Source of the DNA: UBA7374 sp049890275
Lineage (GTDB): Bacteria; Verrucomicrobiota; Verrucomicrobiia; Opitutales; Coraliomargaritaceae
Direction: 5' to 3'
Length of the DNA stretch: 64,000 nt
Assembly: GCA_049890275.1 (NCBI GenBank)
Contig: JBMHBT010000016.1
Coordinates: 112,267 to 176,266, forward strand
Notes under the pieces: generated by a model
Database searches by the model: none
Told to the model about the DNA's origin: nothing
The model's input: the letters and a program-made list of their open reading frames with translations, nothing else
Made by a program: the position numbers and the translations under genes
In this document: one piece after another, positions 18,206-26,637 of the stretch
Layout of the letters: each line of letters begins with the position of its first letter
How positions within the stretch are numbered: position 1 is the stretch's first letter

Positions 18206-18955
18206 TCAACCGTTGCGTACCCAACGACTGGCTTGCGCAATACTGTATTGATACTTACGAGCGTGCTCTCGAATCAGAAAAGGCATATTCCATTTCCGAT
18301 CCAAGCGGAAATCACTCCCTAAGGCATCCTGAAGACCGGAAAAAGAATCACCAGTATTCGAATCCAACCAATTTTCCTGTGGAGTGTATTCCTCCATCCA
18401 AGTAAAAGGTGTTGTTATGAAGAGCTGTCCTCCAGGCTTGATTAATTGAGGAAGTCGACGCATCAAGCGCATCGGTTCCGGCAAGCGACAAATCAAATTG
18501 CAGGCGAGCACTGCATCAAACTGGCCTATATCCGAGCGGATATCCTGAGCATCCCCCTGCTCAAAAAAAACCCGCCTGCGATCAATCACTGGATCGACAG
18601 AAATATCCAAACGGGTTCTTTGCTGACCCTCCTCTTGACGAAAAGCCTCGTGTCCTCCCTGCTCCTTGATCCGGTTAGCTACATCGATAAAACTCTGAGA
18701 ATAATCCATACCTATGATTTCACTGCAAAACCGGGCCAGCTCAAAGGTAGATCGACCCACCGCACAACCCAAGTCAAGTACGCGTGAATTCGAATCCAAA
18801 GCATCCAAATTGAATCCCTCTAAAGCACAGCGCTTTGCAAAATCTAATGCTGCAAGCGGACCGGATTCGTAAGGAAATTGCTCCTTTGGCGTCGCGTAGT
18901 GAAAGATCAAATACTGCTGTAGCAGTTCATCCGACTCATAAGGATTTTTAGGCAT
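18206..18955 (-). CDS. SAM methyltransferase like the OvoA C-terminal domain (4-mercaptohistidine N1-methyltransferase)
   Basis: The 249-residue class I methyltransferase has the SAM loop VLDLGCAVGRSTFELA and GMDYSQSFID. It also has features I associate with the OvoA C-terminal domain: YESDELLQQYLIFHYATP at the start, CNLICRLPEP, a TPFTWMEEYTP block, and MPFLIREHARKYQ at the end. OvoA makes ovothiol: its N-terminal sulfoxide synthase joins histidine and cysteine, and the C-terminal domain N-methylates the thiolhistidine. Here the methyltransferase stands alone and no synthase or lyase is in the window. Its ATG overlaps the stop of the decayed RND gene (TAATG). Confidence 0.75.
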   Translation of the reverse strand: MPKNPYESDELLQQYLIFHYATPKEQFPYESGPLAALDFAKRCALEGFNLDALDSNSRVLDLGCAVGRSTFELARFCSEIIGMDYSQSFIDVANRIKEQGGHEAFRQEEGQQRTRLDISVDPVIDRRRVFFEQGDAQDIRSDIGQFDAVLACNLICRLPEPMRLMRRLPQLIKPGGQLFITTPFTWMEEYTPQENWLDSNTGDSFSGLQDALGSDFRLDRKWNMPFLIREHARKYQYSIAQASRWVRNG

Positions 18956-19467
18956 TAGTTGTTTGTACTCGTACTGTTGACGGCCGATTTGGTGTCAGTT
19001 TGCGTTCTACCTGCAACTGCTTCGACCAGTGACTGAACAACGTAGTACATCATCGGCACGATGATCAAGCTCAAGACCGTGGCGGTAACCATGCCACCAA
19101 ATACAGCGGTACTCAGCGTTTGGCGGGAAGCCGCACCGGCCCCAGACGCAAATAGCAGAGGTAAGACTCCAAGCATAAAGGCAAAAGCGGTCATTAATAC
19201 TGCGCGGAAGCGCAACTTTAGAGCGGATACAGCCGAATCGAATACACTCAATCCAGCCCGACGCTGGATGCTTGCAAACTCCATCAGTAAAATAGCCGTC
19301 TTAGTCGAAAGCGCCACTAAGACAATAAGGCCAATCTGAGTGTAGACGTTATTGTCAAAGCCGCGCAGCTTCACCAGAAGGACTGCTCCAAAAACCGCAG
19401 TTGGCACGGACAAGCAAACGGAGAGAGGTAGCGTCCAGCTCTCGTGTTGGGCAGAAAGGATGTACCG
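18955..19467 (-). pseudogene. RND efflux pump remnant (C-terminal ~170 residues only)
   Basis: The frame matches the C-terminal part of AcrB-type pumps: SAQHESWTLPLSV, then VPTAVFGA, LRGFDNNVYTQIGLIVLV, TKTAILLMEFA and GGMVTATVLSLIIVPMMYYV. Intact pumps have about 1,040 residues, so some 850 N-terminal residues, including the proton-relay helix, are missing. Pump-like sequence stops near 19467. The frame then runs through unrelated residues to a stop codon at 19537-19539. No ATG lies at the homologous boundary; only an internal TTG at 19411-19413. A deletion junction next to a still-intact co-transcribed methyltransferase is the likely history. Confidence 0.85.
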
Positions 19468-19557
19468 CAGTTGTGCGGCGCATTTTTCTAAGAAACCTAG
19501 CCTATTCGCGCGGTCAAGCCTGTTCGGATTGGCACATTAGCCAATGCTCCATCTCAA

Positions 19558-20730
19558 TTAAGCTTCAGTGACGACCTCCGATTGTAGTAGCCCGATCATA
19601 TAATCCGCAGGCTGGTAATTTTGAATCAGCACATGGGTCTCTCCACCTTTCACCATACGGGCTTCCGGAAGACGGATCTCGGGAGTTTTGTGAGGCGCAT
19701 ACAGTACGTCATCATGTGATGCGTTCTTATGCTCCTTGAATAGGTCGGGAGTTATGTTGCCGCCGAGATGGTCGTCGCGGCCGGTCGCTACGTGAATCGT
19801 ACCAAGAATTTTCTCATCTTGTATATCACGACCCGAAAATGGCAGCACTTGTGTGCCAAATCCAAGTTCACCAATGGCACCAATCATAGGGTCATCCGCA
19901 AGGCGAGCGTTGTGCGCTTCAATTTCCGCGTAATCACCATAGACAAACTGAGATTTAAAAATCTTTCCGTCCTTTACGTGCAATAAACCAATCGTGCTCT
20001 CGTCATATTTAAATGGAAATACTCCTTCCGCACTTTCTGGCACAAAATAAACCTCACCTGCAGGAAGATTCGCTACGTCTGGCTTACCCGGGGGACAGAG
20101 ACCGTGGCTCTTTTGTGCTTCCTGACCGTTTGTGTGTAGCTTGAGTGTGTATGTGCTACCTTCCACTTCAAAATCAATTTCAAAGCGATCCGCTTGTGTT
20201 AAGCCCAGTCTCAAAAGTTCTGCTTCATCAGAGACTGTGTCATAATCAACAGATAGACCAGTATCCAAAATGATTTGATTGAGCCCATGCAAGGTAGCTC
20301 CACGGAATCCAAACTCCTTACATTTGGCCGTGAGTGGGGCCGTAGCTGAAAAAGTAGAAACCACGAGTATAATATCATAATTCGGATAAATATCACCGTC
20401 TAGGCTCAATGCATTTCCTTGTGGATCGAAACAAGCATCCTCCATATCCAAATTGCTTCCTCCGGTTTCCTTGTAGGCAAAGATTTCTCCCCCCGTCCAA
20501 TTCATCGTCTCTAGTGCACCAGCCTGAAAGCCTTTGTAAAAAACTTCATGTCCATAATTCTGGATAGAAAGCGTCTCGTCTTCGAGAAACTTAAATTCAT
20601 TGATTTCCTCCGGGTTGGGCAGGTCAATAAGAATGCAGACCTTTTCGCCATTACCCGCACCAAAGCAAGTAGTCAGCAGTCGTGTAAGGCTAAAGGAAGC
20701 AAAGTTACGTTTGTTGGCGTCTAAGATCAT
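19558..20730 (-). CDS. M29-like (aminopeptidase T family) metallopeptidase-like protein
   Basis: The 390-residue protein shows in its second half the order of motifs of M29 aminopeptidases: LPAGEVYFVPESAEG, then IGELGFGT, then ILGTIHVATGRDDHLGG, and a final HDDVLY. The Glu, Glu, His and His-Asp residues correspond to M29 metal ligands. The N-terminal 150 residues are divergent, and the usual HWD near the end is HDD here. It may be a divergent peptidase or a non-peptidase relative. It is divergent from the sugar-transferase cluster. I am fairly sure of the fold and unsure of the activity. Confidence 0.6.
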   Translation of the reverse strand: MILDANKRNFASFSLTRLLTTCFGAGNGEKVCILIDLPNPEEINEFKFLEDETLSIQNYGHEVFYKGFQAGALETMNWTGGEIFAYKETGGSNLDMEDACFDPQGNALSLDGDIYPNYDIILVVSTFSATAPLTAKCKEFGFRGATLHGLNQIILDTGLSVDYDTVSDEAELLRLGLTQADRFEIDFEVEGSTYTLKLHTNGQEAQKSHGLCPPGKPDVANLPAGEVYFVPESAEGVFPFKYDESTIGLLHVKDGKIFKSQFVYGDYAEIEAHNARLADDPMIGAIGELGFGTQVLPFSGRDIQDEKILGTIHVATGRDDHLGGNITPDLFKEHKNASHDDVLYAPHKTPEIRLPEARMVKGGETHVLIQNYQPADYMIGLLQSEVVTEA

Positions 20731-20744
20731 GATAATTTAACAAC

Positions 20745-20758
20745 AGTAATAAATTACT
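20745..20758. repeat. Small palindrome in the divergent promoter region
   Basis: AGTAAT-AA-ATTACT is a perfect 14-bp inverted repeat, 15 bp upstream of the M29-like gene and 102 bp upstream of the sugar transferase. It could be an operator; at this length in AT-rich DNA chance is also possible. Confidence 0.25.
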
Positions 20759-20859
20759 ACACGCATATTCATCCAATAATTTGTGTCAAAGCAATGTTCG
20801 GAAGATTTGACCTCTACCCTAATTTAGCCTGTTTTTGTTCTGTTAATTGACTCTCATTA

Positions 20860-21477
20860 ATGAAACGTGCGTTCGATATAATAGCAGCCTCGCTATTGCT
20901 CTGTATACTAACTGCCCCACTAGTAGTTTTATCTTTGCTACAACTCATATTCATGGGAGTTCCTATATTTTTTCGTCAAGAAAGAGCAGGTCGAAGCGGA
21001 AACTCTTTTTTCATCCTAAAATTCAGGACGATGCGAAAAGGTATGGCTAGCGACGCAAAGAGACTAACTTCTTGGGGGAAATTACTTCGCTCAAGCAGTC
21101 TAGATGAACTTCCTGAGCTGTGGAATGTACTAAAGGGAGAAATGAGCCTAGTCGGACCGCGACCTCTACCTGTTGCCTACCTGCCCCGCTACAACAAAGA
21201 GCAAGTAAAACGCCACCAAGTTCTTCCGGGAATCACAGGCTGGGCACAGGTGAACGGACGCAATGGGCTGAGTTGGGAACGACAATTTGAACTCGATCTC
21301 TGGTATGTGAAGAACCACTCTTTATTGCTCGACATCAAAATTCTGTGCTTAACCATTAAGACAGTTCTGCGGCGAGAAAATATCAACGCCCCGAATGAAG
21401 CTACACGCAGCGAATTTACAGGCAGATCACAGGAAACGAATATAGATCAAAACCAATCAAACGATGGAATTAACTAG
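20860..21477 (+). CDS. Polyprenyl-phosphate sugar-1-phosphate transferase (PglC-like, short monotopic form)
   Basis: The 205-residue protein has one N-terminal re-entrant/membrane helix (IIAASLLLCILTAPLVVLSL) followed by the conserved bacterial sugar transferase core: FFRQERAGRSG, LDELPELWNVLKGEMSLVGPRP, and LPGITGWAQVNGRN. The small size matches PglC rather than the large WbaP/WcaJ type. It starts a lipid-linked glycan by moving a sugar-1-phosphate onto undecaprenyl phosphate. Its end overlaps the acyl carrier gene by 14 bp, so it heads a four-gene operon. Confidence 0.88.
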   Translation: MKRAFDIIAASLLLCILTAPLVVLSLLQLIFMGVPIFFRQERAGRSGNSFFILKFRTMRKGMASDAKRLTSWGKLLRSSSLDELPELWNVLKGEMSLVGPRPLPVAYLPRYNKEQVKRHQVLPGITGWAQVNGRNGLSWERQFELDLWYVKNHSLLLDIKILCLTIKTVLRRENINAPNEATRSEFTGRSQETNIDQNQSNDGIN

Positions 21478-21772
21478 AGATTCGGCACTGCAAATTGTAT
21501 TGAGTGTTCTTCAGGAACTCGGAGAAGATCTGGGCATAAACGAACTACAAGAAGCCGACGAATCTACCCGTCTATTTGGTGCTCGCAGCCATTTGGACAG
21601 CATGAACTTGGTCAACCTAATCGCAGAAATTGAAGAACAGCTTTCTGATGAATTCGAAATAGAAATCTCCTTGGCAAATCAAAGCGCCATGAGCCGGACT
21701 GCATCCCCTTTTCGCAGGGTATCTACCTGTGTTGATTATATTATGGAACTAGTCGACAAACACGATTCATGA
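21464..21772 (+). CDS. Acyl carrier protein-like
   Basis: The 102-residue four-helix protein has the phosphopantetheine attachment serine in LDSMNLVNLIAEIEEQL. It is longer than housekeeping ACP (about 78) and carries RSHLDSMN rather than the usual GADSLD. Its location between a sugar transferase and an SDR/ligase pair suggests a dedicated carrier for a glycan-modifying acyl group. It overlaps the upstream gene by 14 bp and the downstream SDR by ATGA. Confidence 0.78.
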   Translation: MELTRDSALQIVLSVLQELGEDLGINELQEADESTRLFGARSHLDSMNLVNLIAEIEEQLSDEFEIEISLANQSAMSRTASPFRRVSTCVDYIMELVDKHDS

Positions 21773-22467
21773 ACCGTATCGCACTGGTCACTGGTACCCG
21801 CAAAGGAATTGGGCGCCACATCGCTGAGCATCTTCTGTCTCAAGGCTGGCAGGTCGCCGGTTGCAGCCGACGAGAAAGCGACCTGCAAACAGAAAACTAT
21901 CGACATTATCAGGTAGATATTAGCGATGAAACTGCAGTCGTTTCCATGCTCCGGCAAATAAAACGCGAGCTAGGTCCGGTCGATGCCTTAGTCAACAATG
22001 CGGGAACAGCGTCTATGAATCATTTGCTGCTAACGCCAGAGTCTAGCTATCACTCCATTTTTGATACGAATGTACTGGGCAGTTTTCTCGTAATGCGCGA
22101 ATGCGCAAAACAGATGACTCGACAAAAAAAAGGGAGGATCATCAATTTCAGTACAGTGGCTGCAGCACTCGATCTAGAGGGCGAGGCACTCTACGCTGCC
22201 AGTAAATCAGCCATCGAATCATTGACCAGAACCAGCGCCCGAGAATTAGCACCCTATGGAATCACTGTGAACGCAATCGGCCCAACACCAATCGAAACCG
22301 ATTTAATCAAGCTTGTCCCCAAAGAGAGCATTGAAGCACTTGTGAAAAGACAGGCTATACAAAGGCTAGGTACCTATCAGGATGTGAACAACTGCATCGA
22401 TTTCTTCCTCCGGGAAGAAAGTGACTTCATCAGTGGGCAGACTCTCTATTTGGGAGGTGTTTCTTAA
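21769..22467 (+). CDS. Short-chain dehydrogenase/reductase (FabG-like)
   Basis: The 232-residue classical SDR has TGTRKGIGRHIA for the cofactor, NNAGTAS, the catalytic Ser-Tyr-Lys (FSTVAAAL, then YAASKSA), and ends with GQTLYLGGVS. FabG-type enzymes reduce 3-ketoacyl-ACP. Placement directly after an ACP (4-bp overlap) and before an acyl ligase argues for a beta-ketoacyl carrier substrate rather than free sugar reduction, but a sugar substrate cannot be ruled out. Confidence 0.87.
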   Translation: MNRIALVTGTRKGIGRHIAEHLLSQGWQVAGCSRRESDLQTENYRHYQVDISDETAVVSMLRQIKRELGPVDALVNNAGTASMNHLLLTPESSYHSIFDTNVLGSFLVMRECAKQMTRQKKGRIINFSTVAAALDLEGEALYAASKSAIESLTRTSARELAPYGITVNAIGPTPIETDLIKLVPKESIEALVKRQAIQRLGTYQDVNNCIDFFLREESDFISGQTLYLGGVS

Positions 22468-22469
22468 GA

Positions 22470-23822
22470 ATGGCGCACTGGCTGATAGAACGAATCAGAC
22501 AATTAGGCGACCGTGACTGCATTGTTCAAATTGACCAGACCTTTAGTTACGGAGACCTAGCTCAGGAAATTGATCATTCGCTTCGAGCATTTCAAACTGC
22601 TGGATTACAGTCTGGGCAAATCGTAGCCTTATCCGGAGACTATTCAATCCGTGGAATTGCTGCCTTCATTGCATTGCTTGAAATTCAAGCGATTATTGTA
22701 CCGATCGCTTCGATTTCCCTTGAAGAAGCCAAAGAACGGCAACGCGAAGCAAACGCTCTTTGGATCATTGAAACAGCCGATTCCATATCAGTGAAGAGGC
22801 TTCCAACCGCAGAGGCTGAGCCTCATGATCTGATTCAACAAGTGCGTGATGCGCAAAGCCCGGGACTCATACTATTTAGCAGCGGGAGTACGGGAAGAGC
22901 AAAAGCAATGATTCATGATGCCAAGCAACTACTCGCACGATTTGAAAAGAAGCGAACACGCAGGCACCGCATTCTTGTTTTTCTCCTCTTCGATCATATC
23001 GGAGGTTTGAATACTCTATTCAATGCTCTCGCTACCGGAGCCTGTATCATTGTTCCAAATTCACGAGATCCGGATGAAGTTGCCAGAGCCATGGCTAGCC
23101 ACGGTGCCAATCTTTTGCCTGCATCACCAACTTTCCTCAATCTACTCCTGATCAGTGGAGCAACAAAACACCACGATCTATCCAAACTGCGTTTCATTAC
23201 CTACGGTACAGAACCAATGCCGGAAAGTTTGTTGAAACGAATCCAGCAAGACCTTCCAAACGCCACACTGATCCAAACCTTTGGAACAAGCGAAACGGGT
23301 ATTTCGCAAACAATCAGCCGAGCTTCTGACAGTACCCTGATAAAGTTTGAGGACCCAAATACAGAACACAAAATCGTAGACGGTGAACTTTGGTTACGCT
23401 CTCAAAGTCAGGTACTCGGATACTTAAACCAAGACACAACACGTTTCACACCGGACGGCTGGTTCCGTACAGGCGACCTCGTTGAAAACGAAAATGATGG
23501 ATTCCTCCGGATCGTTGGACGTCGGCAGGATTTGATCAATGTAGGTGGCGAAAAGGTCACTCCTTCGGAAGTCGAAAGCATTATACTGGAAATGCCAGAG
23601 GTCGCAGACTGCATGGTTTACGGTGAGGAGAATGCCATCACTGGCCAAAATGTAGCCGCTAAAGTCGTTCCCTCAAAGGAGAAGACCCACCCTAGAGAAT
23701 TGAAACGTTTAATTAAAAATTACTGCCGCGAACGACTCTCTGCCTATAAAGTGCCGGCAAGAATCCGAATAACAGGCAGTACCGAATACAGCGAACGATT
23801 TAAAAAAATGCGCCACCGTTAA
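22470..23822 (+). CDS. AMP-dependent acyl ligase (ANL superfamily)
   Basis: The 450-residue adenylate-forming enzyme has the P-loop FSSGSTGRAKAMIH, TFGTSETG, the YRTGD-like WFRTGDLVEN, GRRQDLINVGGEKV and the C-terminal lysine region SAYKVPARI. It activates an acid as acyl-AMP and loads it on a thiol. The dedicated ACP upstream is the likely acceptor. It lies 2 bp after the SDR and converges on the NeuD-like gene. Substrate specificity cannot be read by eye. Confidence 0.88.
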   Translation: MAHWLIERIRQLGDRDCIVQIDQTFSYGDLAQEIDHSLRAFQTAGLQSGQIVALSGDYSIRGIAAFIALLEIQAIIVPIASISLEEAKERQREANALWIIETADSISVKRLPTAEAEPHDLIQQVRDAQSPGLILFSSGSTGRAKAMIHDAKQLLARFEKKRTRRHRILVFLLFDHIGGLNTLFNALATGACIIVPNSRDPDEVARAMASHGANLLPASPTFLNLLLISGATKHHDLSKLRFITYGTEPMPESLLKRIQQDLPNATLIQTFGTSETGISQTISRASDSTLIKFEDPNTEHKIVDGELWLRSQSQVLGYLNQDTTRFTPDGWFRTGDLVENENDGFLRIVGRRQDLINVGGEKVTPSEVESIILEMPEVADCMVYGEENAITGQNVAAKVVPSKEKTHPRELKRLIKNYCRERLSAYKVPARIRITGSTEYSERFKKMRHR

Positions 23823-23839
23823 GAAAGAAGTTTAGGTCA

Positions 23840-24472
23840 CTAAAAACTTCGGGCAGGATTTCCAAAGACACGGCCTTGCTCTTCAACGGTTCGGATGACA
23901 ACGGAACCTGCTCCGATAACCGAGCCATCGCCAATACTCTTACCGGGAATAACACGCGCTCCAGAGCCCATAAAAACGCTCTCACCTACCCGGGTGCATC
24001 CGGTAAGATCGCAATTTGCACTAATTGTTGACCAAGCACCAATGTAGGCATCATGCCCTACGGTGGTATGGCAATTAATCATCGCCATTTCCCCAACTTC
24101 AATATCGCAGGTAAGCGTCACTCTAGGACAAATGACCGCTCCCTCCCCTAGTTTCACTCCGCGTCCGATCAAAGCTGTAGGATGAACCACTGTGAGGAAA
24201 TTGGCTCCTTTTTCCAGAAGCCGCCGACAAACAGACTCTTTAACATCGATACGACCAATCCCGCAGGCAAATAAATGATTCTCTTCGGGAATCCATTCCG
24301 AAGCGCGACCCACAACTTGGGGATCATAATCAAAACCGTTCAATGCAGATGGATTATCATCCAGAAACCCAGCGATTTCCCAGTCTCTTAAAGCTTCCGG
24401 TAACGCGACCAACCAATTGTACAGTTCGCGACCAAAACCGCCCGCACCCACAATATACAGTTGCTTATTCAT
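23840..24472 (-). CDS. Hexapeptide-repeat acyltransferase, NeuD/PglD type
   Basis: The product is about 210 residues from the ATG at 24472; an upstream in-frame start at 24493 lies inside the carrier gene. The N-terminal PglD_N domain starts LYIVGAGGFGRELYNW, then a left-handed beta-helix of hexapeptide repeats (about 95-195) carries the catalytic histidine in NCHTTVGHDA. PglD/NeuD enzymes N- or O-acetylate nucleotide sugars or sialic acids. It follows a second ACP by 1 bp, so an ACP-bound acyl donor is possible instead of acetyl-CoA. Confidence 0.85.
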   Translation of the reverse strand: MNKQLYIVGAGGFGRELYNWLVALPEALRDWEIAGFLDDNPSALNGFDYDPQVVGRASEWIPEENHLFACGIGRIDVKESVCRRLLEKGANFLTVVHPTALIGRGVKLGEGAVICPRVTLTCDIEVGEMAMINCHTTVGHDAYIGAWSTISANCDLTGCTRVGESVFMGSGARVIPGKSIGDGSVIGAGSVVIRTVEEQGRVFGNPARSF

Positions 24473-24473
24473 G

Positions 24474-24710
24474 CTAATCTTTCTTCCGAGCACAGATCAA
24501 TTCGTACAAATCCTCAAGCGTCTGACAATTCTGGTAATCGTTCTTACTGAGTAAAACACCACACTCCATATCAACGGTATCCGTAACTGTCAGCACAGCT
24601 AGAGAGTCCCAGCACTTCAAACCCTTAAAATCCGTTAGCGGATTCAAACCCTCAGCAGGCACTTCATCCAATAGACCGGAAATCGTATCTATGAAATCAT
24701 CTAAAGACAT
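24474..24710 (-). CDS. Acyl carrier protein (second, short)
   Basis: The 78-residue protein has standard ACP length, with the attachment serine in LKCWDSLAVLTV. The WDS form is common in carriers serving polysaccharide or D-alanyl-type pathways rather than FabF-cycle ACP. It immediately precedes the NeuD/PglD-type acyltransferase (TAGCATG junction), suggesting a donor-enzyme pair. The upstream PII gene is separated by an intrinsic terminator. Confidence 0.82.
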   Translation of the reverse strand: MSLDDFIDTISGLLDEVPAEGLNPLTDFKGLKCWDSLAVLTVTDTVDMECGVLLSKNDYQNCQTLEDLYELICARKKD

Positions 24711-24775
24711 ACTTGCATGTGTAAGTGATACATCTTCTGAGCGAAAGAAGAAACCATCAAACCAGAATATAAAAA

Positions 24776-24798
24776 AAACCCGCCCAAAGGGCGGGTTT
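24776..24798 (-). terminator. Intrinsic terminator after the PII gene
   Basis: AAACCCGCCC-AAA-GGGCGGGTTT is a perfect 10-bp stem with a 3-nt loop, and on the minus strand it runs into eight T residues. It lies 26 bp past the PII stop, closing the amt-PII operon before the ACP/NeuD pair. Confidence 0.93.
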
Positions 24799-24823
24799 GT
24801 AGGAAATAAGGATTTAGGTACGC

Positions 24824-25162
24824 CTAGAGCGCTTCGCTACCACTCTCGTCGGTACGAATTCGTAGAGCGCTTTCCACATTAAGGACAAAAATCTTACCGT
24901 CGCCGATCTTACCTGTTTTAGCTGATTCTGCAATCGCCTGCACCGCACGATCGACGATGTCGTCGTCTACAACTGTTTCGATTACTGTCTTGGGCAAGAA
25001 ATCGACTGTGTACTCACTACCGCGATAGATTTCTGTATGGCCCTTTTGACGACCAAAGCCCTTTGCTTCAATCGCGGTTAGACCGCTCACTCCAATTTCT
25101 TCCAGAGCTTCTTTTACATCTTCAAGTTTGAAGGGTTTAATTATAGCTTTAATCAGTTTCAT
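24824..25162 (-). CDS. glnK: Nitrogen regulatory protein PII
   Basis: The 112-residue PII protein has the T-loop Tyr51 in YRGSEYTVDFLPK, RQKGHTEIY before it, and the B-loop region AQS-like ESAKTGKIGDGKIFV. PII senses ATP/ADP, 2-oxoglutarate and uridylylation at Tyr51, and when linked to amt it plugs the ammonium channel. The gene lies 48 bp after amt, which supports the GlnK assignment over GlnB. Confidence 0.93.
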   Translation of the reverse strand: MKLIKAIIKPFKLEDVKEALEEIGVSGLTAIEAKGFGRQKGHTEIYRGSEYTVDFLPKTVIETVVDDDIVDRAVQAIAESAKTGKIGDGKIFVLNVESALRIRTDESGSEAL

Positions 25163-25210
25163 ATTATTTAGAGATTATAGAATTAAACTTTTATAGCAAC
25201 AGAGAAACGA

Positions 25211-26536
25211 TCACTCAAAGTGATAGGCAGTTTCTCCGTGTTCACTTTGATCAAGACCAGTGATTTCCTCTTCTTCAGAAACACGTAAGCCCGTGGTAAA
25301 GCGGCAAACTAGAATGATCAGATAAGTCGCAATCGCCGACCATGCAACAACCGCTAAAACAGCAATCGCCTGAATGCTGAGCTGCTCTCCAACGGATTCA
25401 ACGCCGGATCCGCCAAACGCACTCGTACCAAAAACAGCCAAAAGTAGCGTTCCCATGATTCCACCAACTCCGTGAACAGCAAAAACATCAAGAGAGTCAT
25501 CAATTTTAAATGTCTCTTTGACAATACCACACATAAAGTAGCAGACGAAACCAGCGAGAAATCCAAGACAAACGGCCCCCAGAGGACCGACATTGCCGGA
25601 AGCTGGAGTAATTGTAGCCAAACCGGCAACCATTCCAGTAACAATACCGACGAGGCCCGGTTTGCCATTCTTCACCCACTCAATAACCATCCAAGTCAAA
25701 CTGGCGACCGCTGCAGATATATGAGTCACCAGCATAGTCATACCAGCAGCCTCATTCGCAGCCACTTGACTTCCGGCATTAAAGCCAAACCAGCCCACCC
25801 AGAGCATACTCGCACCAATCATGACCATACCAGGATTGTGGGGAACGTGAAGCTTCTGAGGAAAGCCAGAACGTGGCCCTAGGCATTTAGCCAATAATAG
25901 AGCTGAAATACCGGCAGTAGCATGGACAACAATCCCGCCAGCCAAATCAAAAACACCCATTTCCATGAGCCATCCGCCACCCCAGACCCAATGGGTAACC
26001 GGTGCATAGACAAGAATCAGCCAAAGTGCAGTAAAAAGCAGAATAGCAGAAAATTTCATTCGTTCAACAAACGCGCCCACAATCAGCCCCGGGGTAATAA
26101 TCGCGAAAGTCATCTGAAACATAATAAAGACCGTCTCCGGTATACTTCCGGACAAGCTAGCGGTTTCCACACCCTTCAAACCGATCTTAGCAAGGCCTCC
26201 CAGCCATTGGCTACCCTCTGCAAAAGCTAGGCTATACAATCCAGCCACCCAAAGTACCGAAGCCAAACAGGCGATCGTGAAGCAATGCATCAAAACGGAG
26301 ATGACGCTCTTGGCACGTACTAAGCCACCATAAAACAAAGCCAATCCAGGCAGTGTCATAAAGAGCACCAAGACAGTCGCCGTAATCATCCAAGCAGTAT
26401 CGCCGGCACTAGCCGTCTCAAGCGCTACAGAAGGCGTTGTTGCAGCAACTTCATCGGCAAAAGCGATAAAAGGAGCAAACAAACATAGGAACAATAAGGG
26501 TAGTTTTTTATTATTAGTATTATACATATTAGCCAT
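25211..26536 (-). CDS. amt: Ammonium transporter
   Basis: The 441-residue Amt/MEP/Rh protein has a signal-like N-terminus followed by about 11 membrane helices. Family blocks include GDTAWMITATVLVLFMTLPGLALFYGG, FVVGAFVERMKFSAIL-like sequence, HWVWGGGWL, and VHGVGGIMGT with a pore histidine. It conducts ammonium for nitrogen scavenging and is controlled by the PII protein encoded next. The first in-frame ATG is used; a second lies 9 bp downstream. Confidence 0.94.
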   Translation of the reverse strand: MANMYNTNNKKLPLLFLCLFAPFIAFADEVAATTPSVALETASAGDTAWMITATVLVLFMTLPGLALFYGGLVRAKSVISVLMHCFTIACLASVLWVAGLYSLAFAEGSQWLGGLAKIGLKGVETASLSGSIPETVFIMFQMTFAIITPGLIVGAFVERMKFSAILLFTALWLILVYAPVTHWVWGGGWLMEMGVFDLAGGIVVHATAGISALLLAKCLGPRSGFPQKLHVPHNPGMVMIGASMLWVGWFGFNAGSQVAANEAAGMTMLVTHISAAVASLTWMVIEWVKNGKPGLVGIVTGMVAGLATITPASGNVGPLGAVCLGFLAGFVCYFMCGIVKETFKIDDSLDVFAVHGVGGIMGTLLLAVFGTSAFGGSGVESVGEQLSIQAIAVLAVVAWSAIATYLIILVCRFTTGLRVSEEEEITGLDQSEHGETAYHFE

Positions 26537-26637
26537 ATTAACGAGATAATCTTGCTAATATATGAAGCCCCACATAAGGAACAAGACTATTTACGACACT
26601 GCAAAGACGCCGAAAAGGAACCCGCTAAACGTACAAA

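Noticed and set aside
18955..19413. Functional short RND protein
   Set aside because: It lacks about 850 residues including the proton-relay and periplasmic domains, and starts only at an internal TTG.
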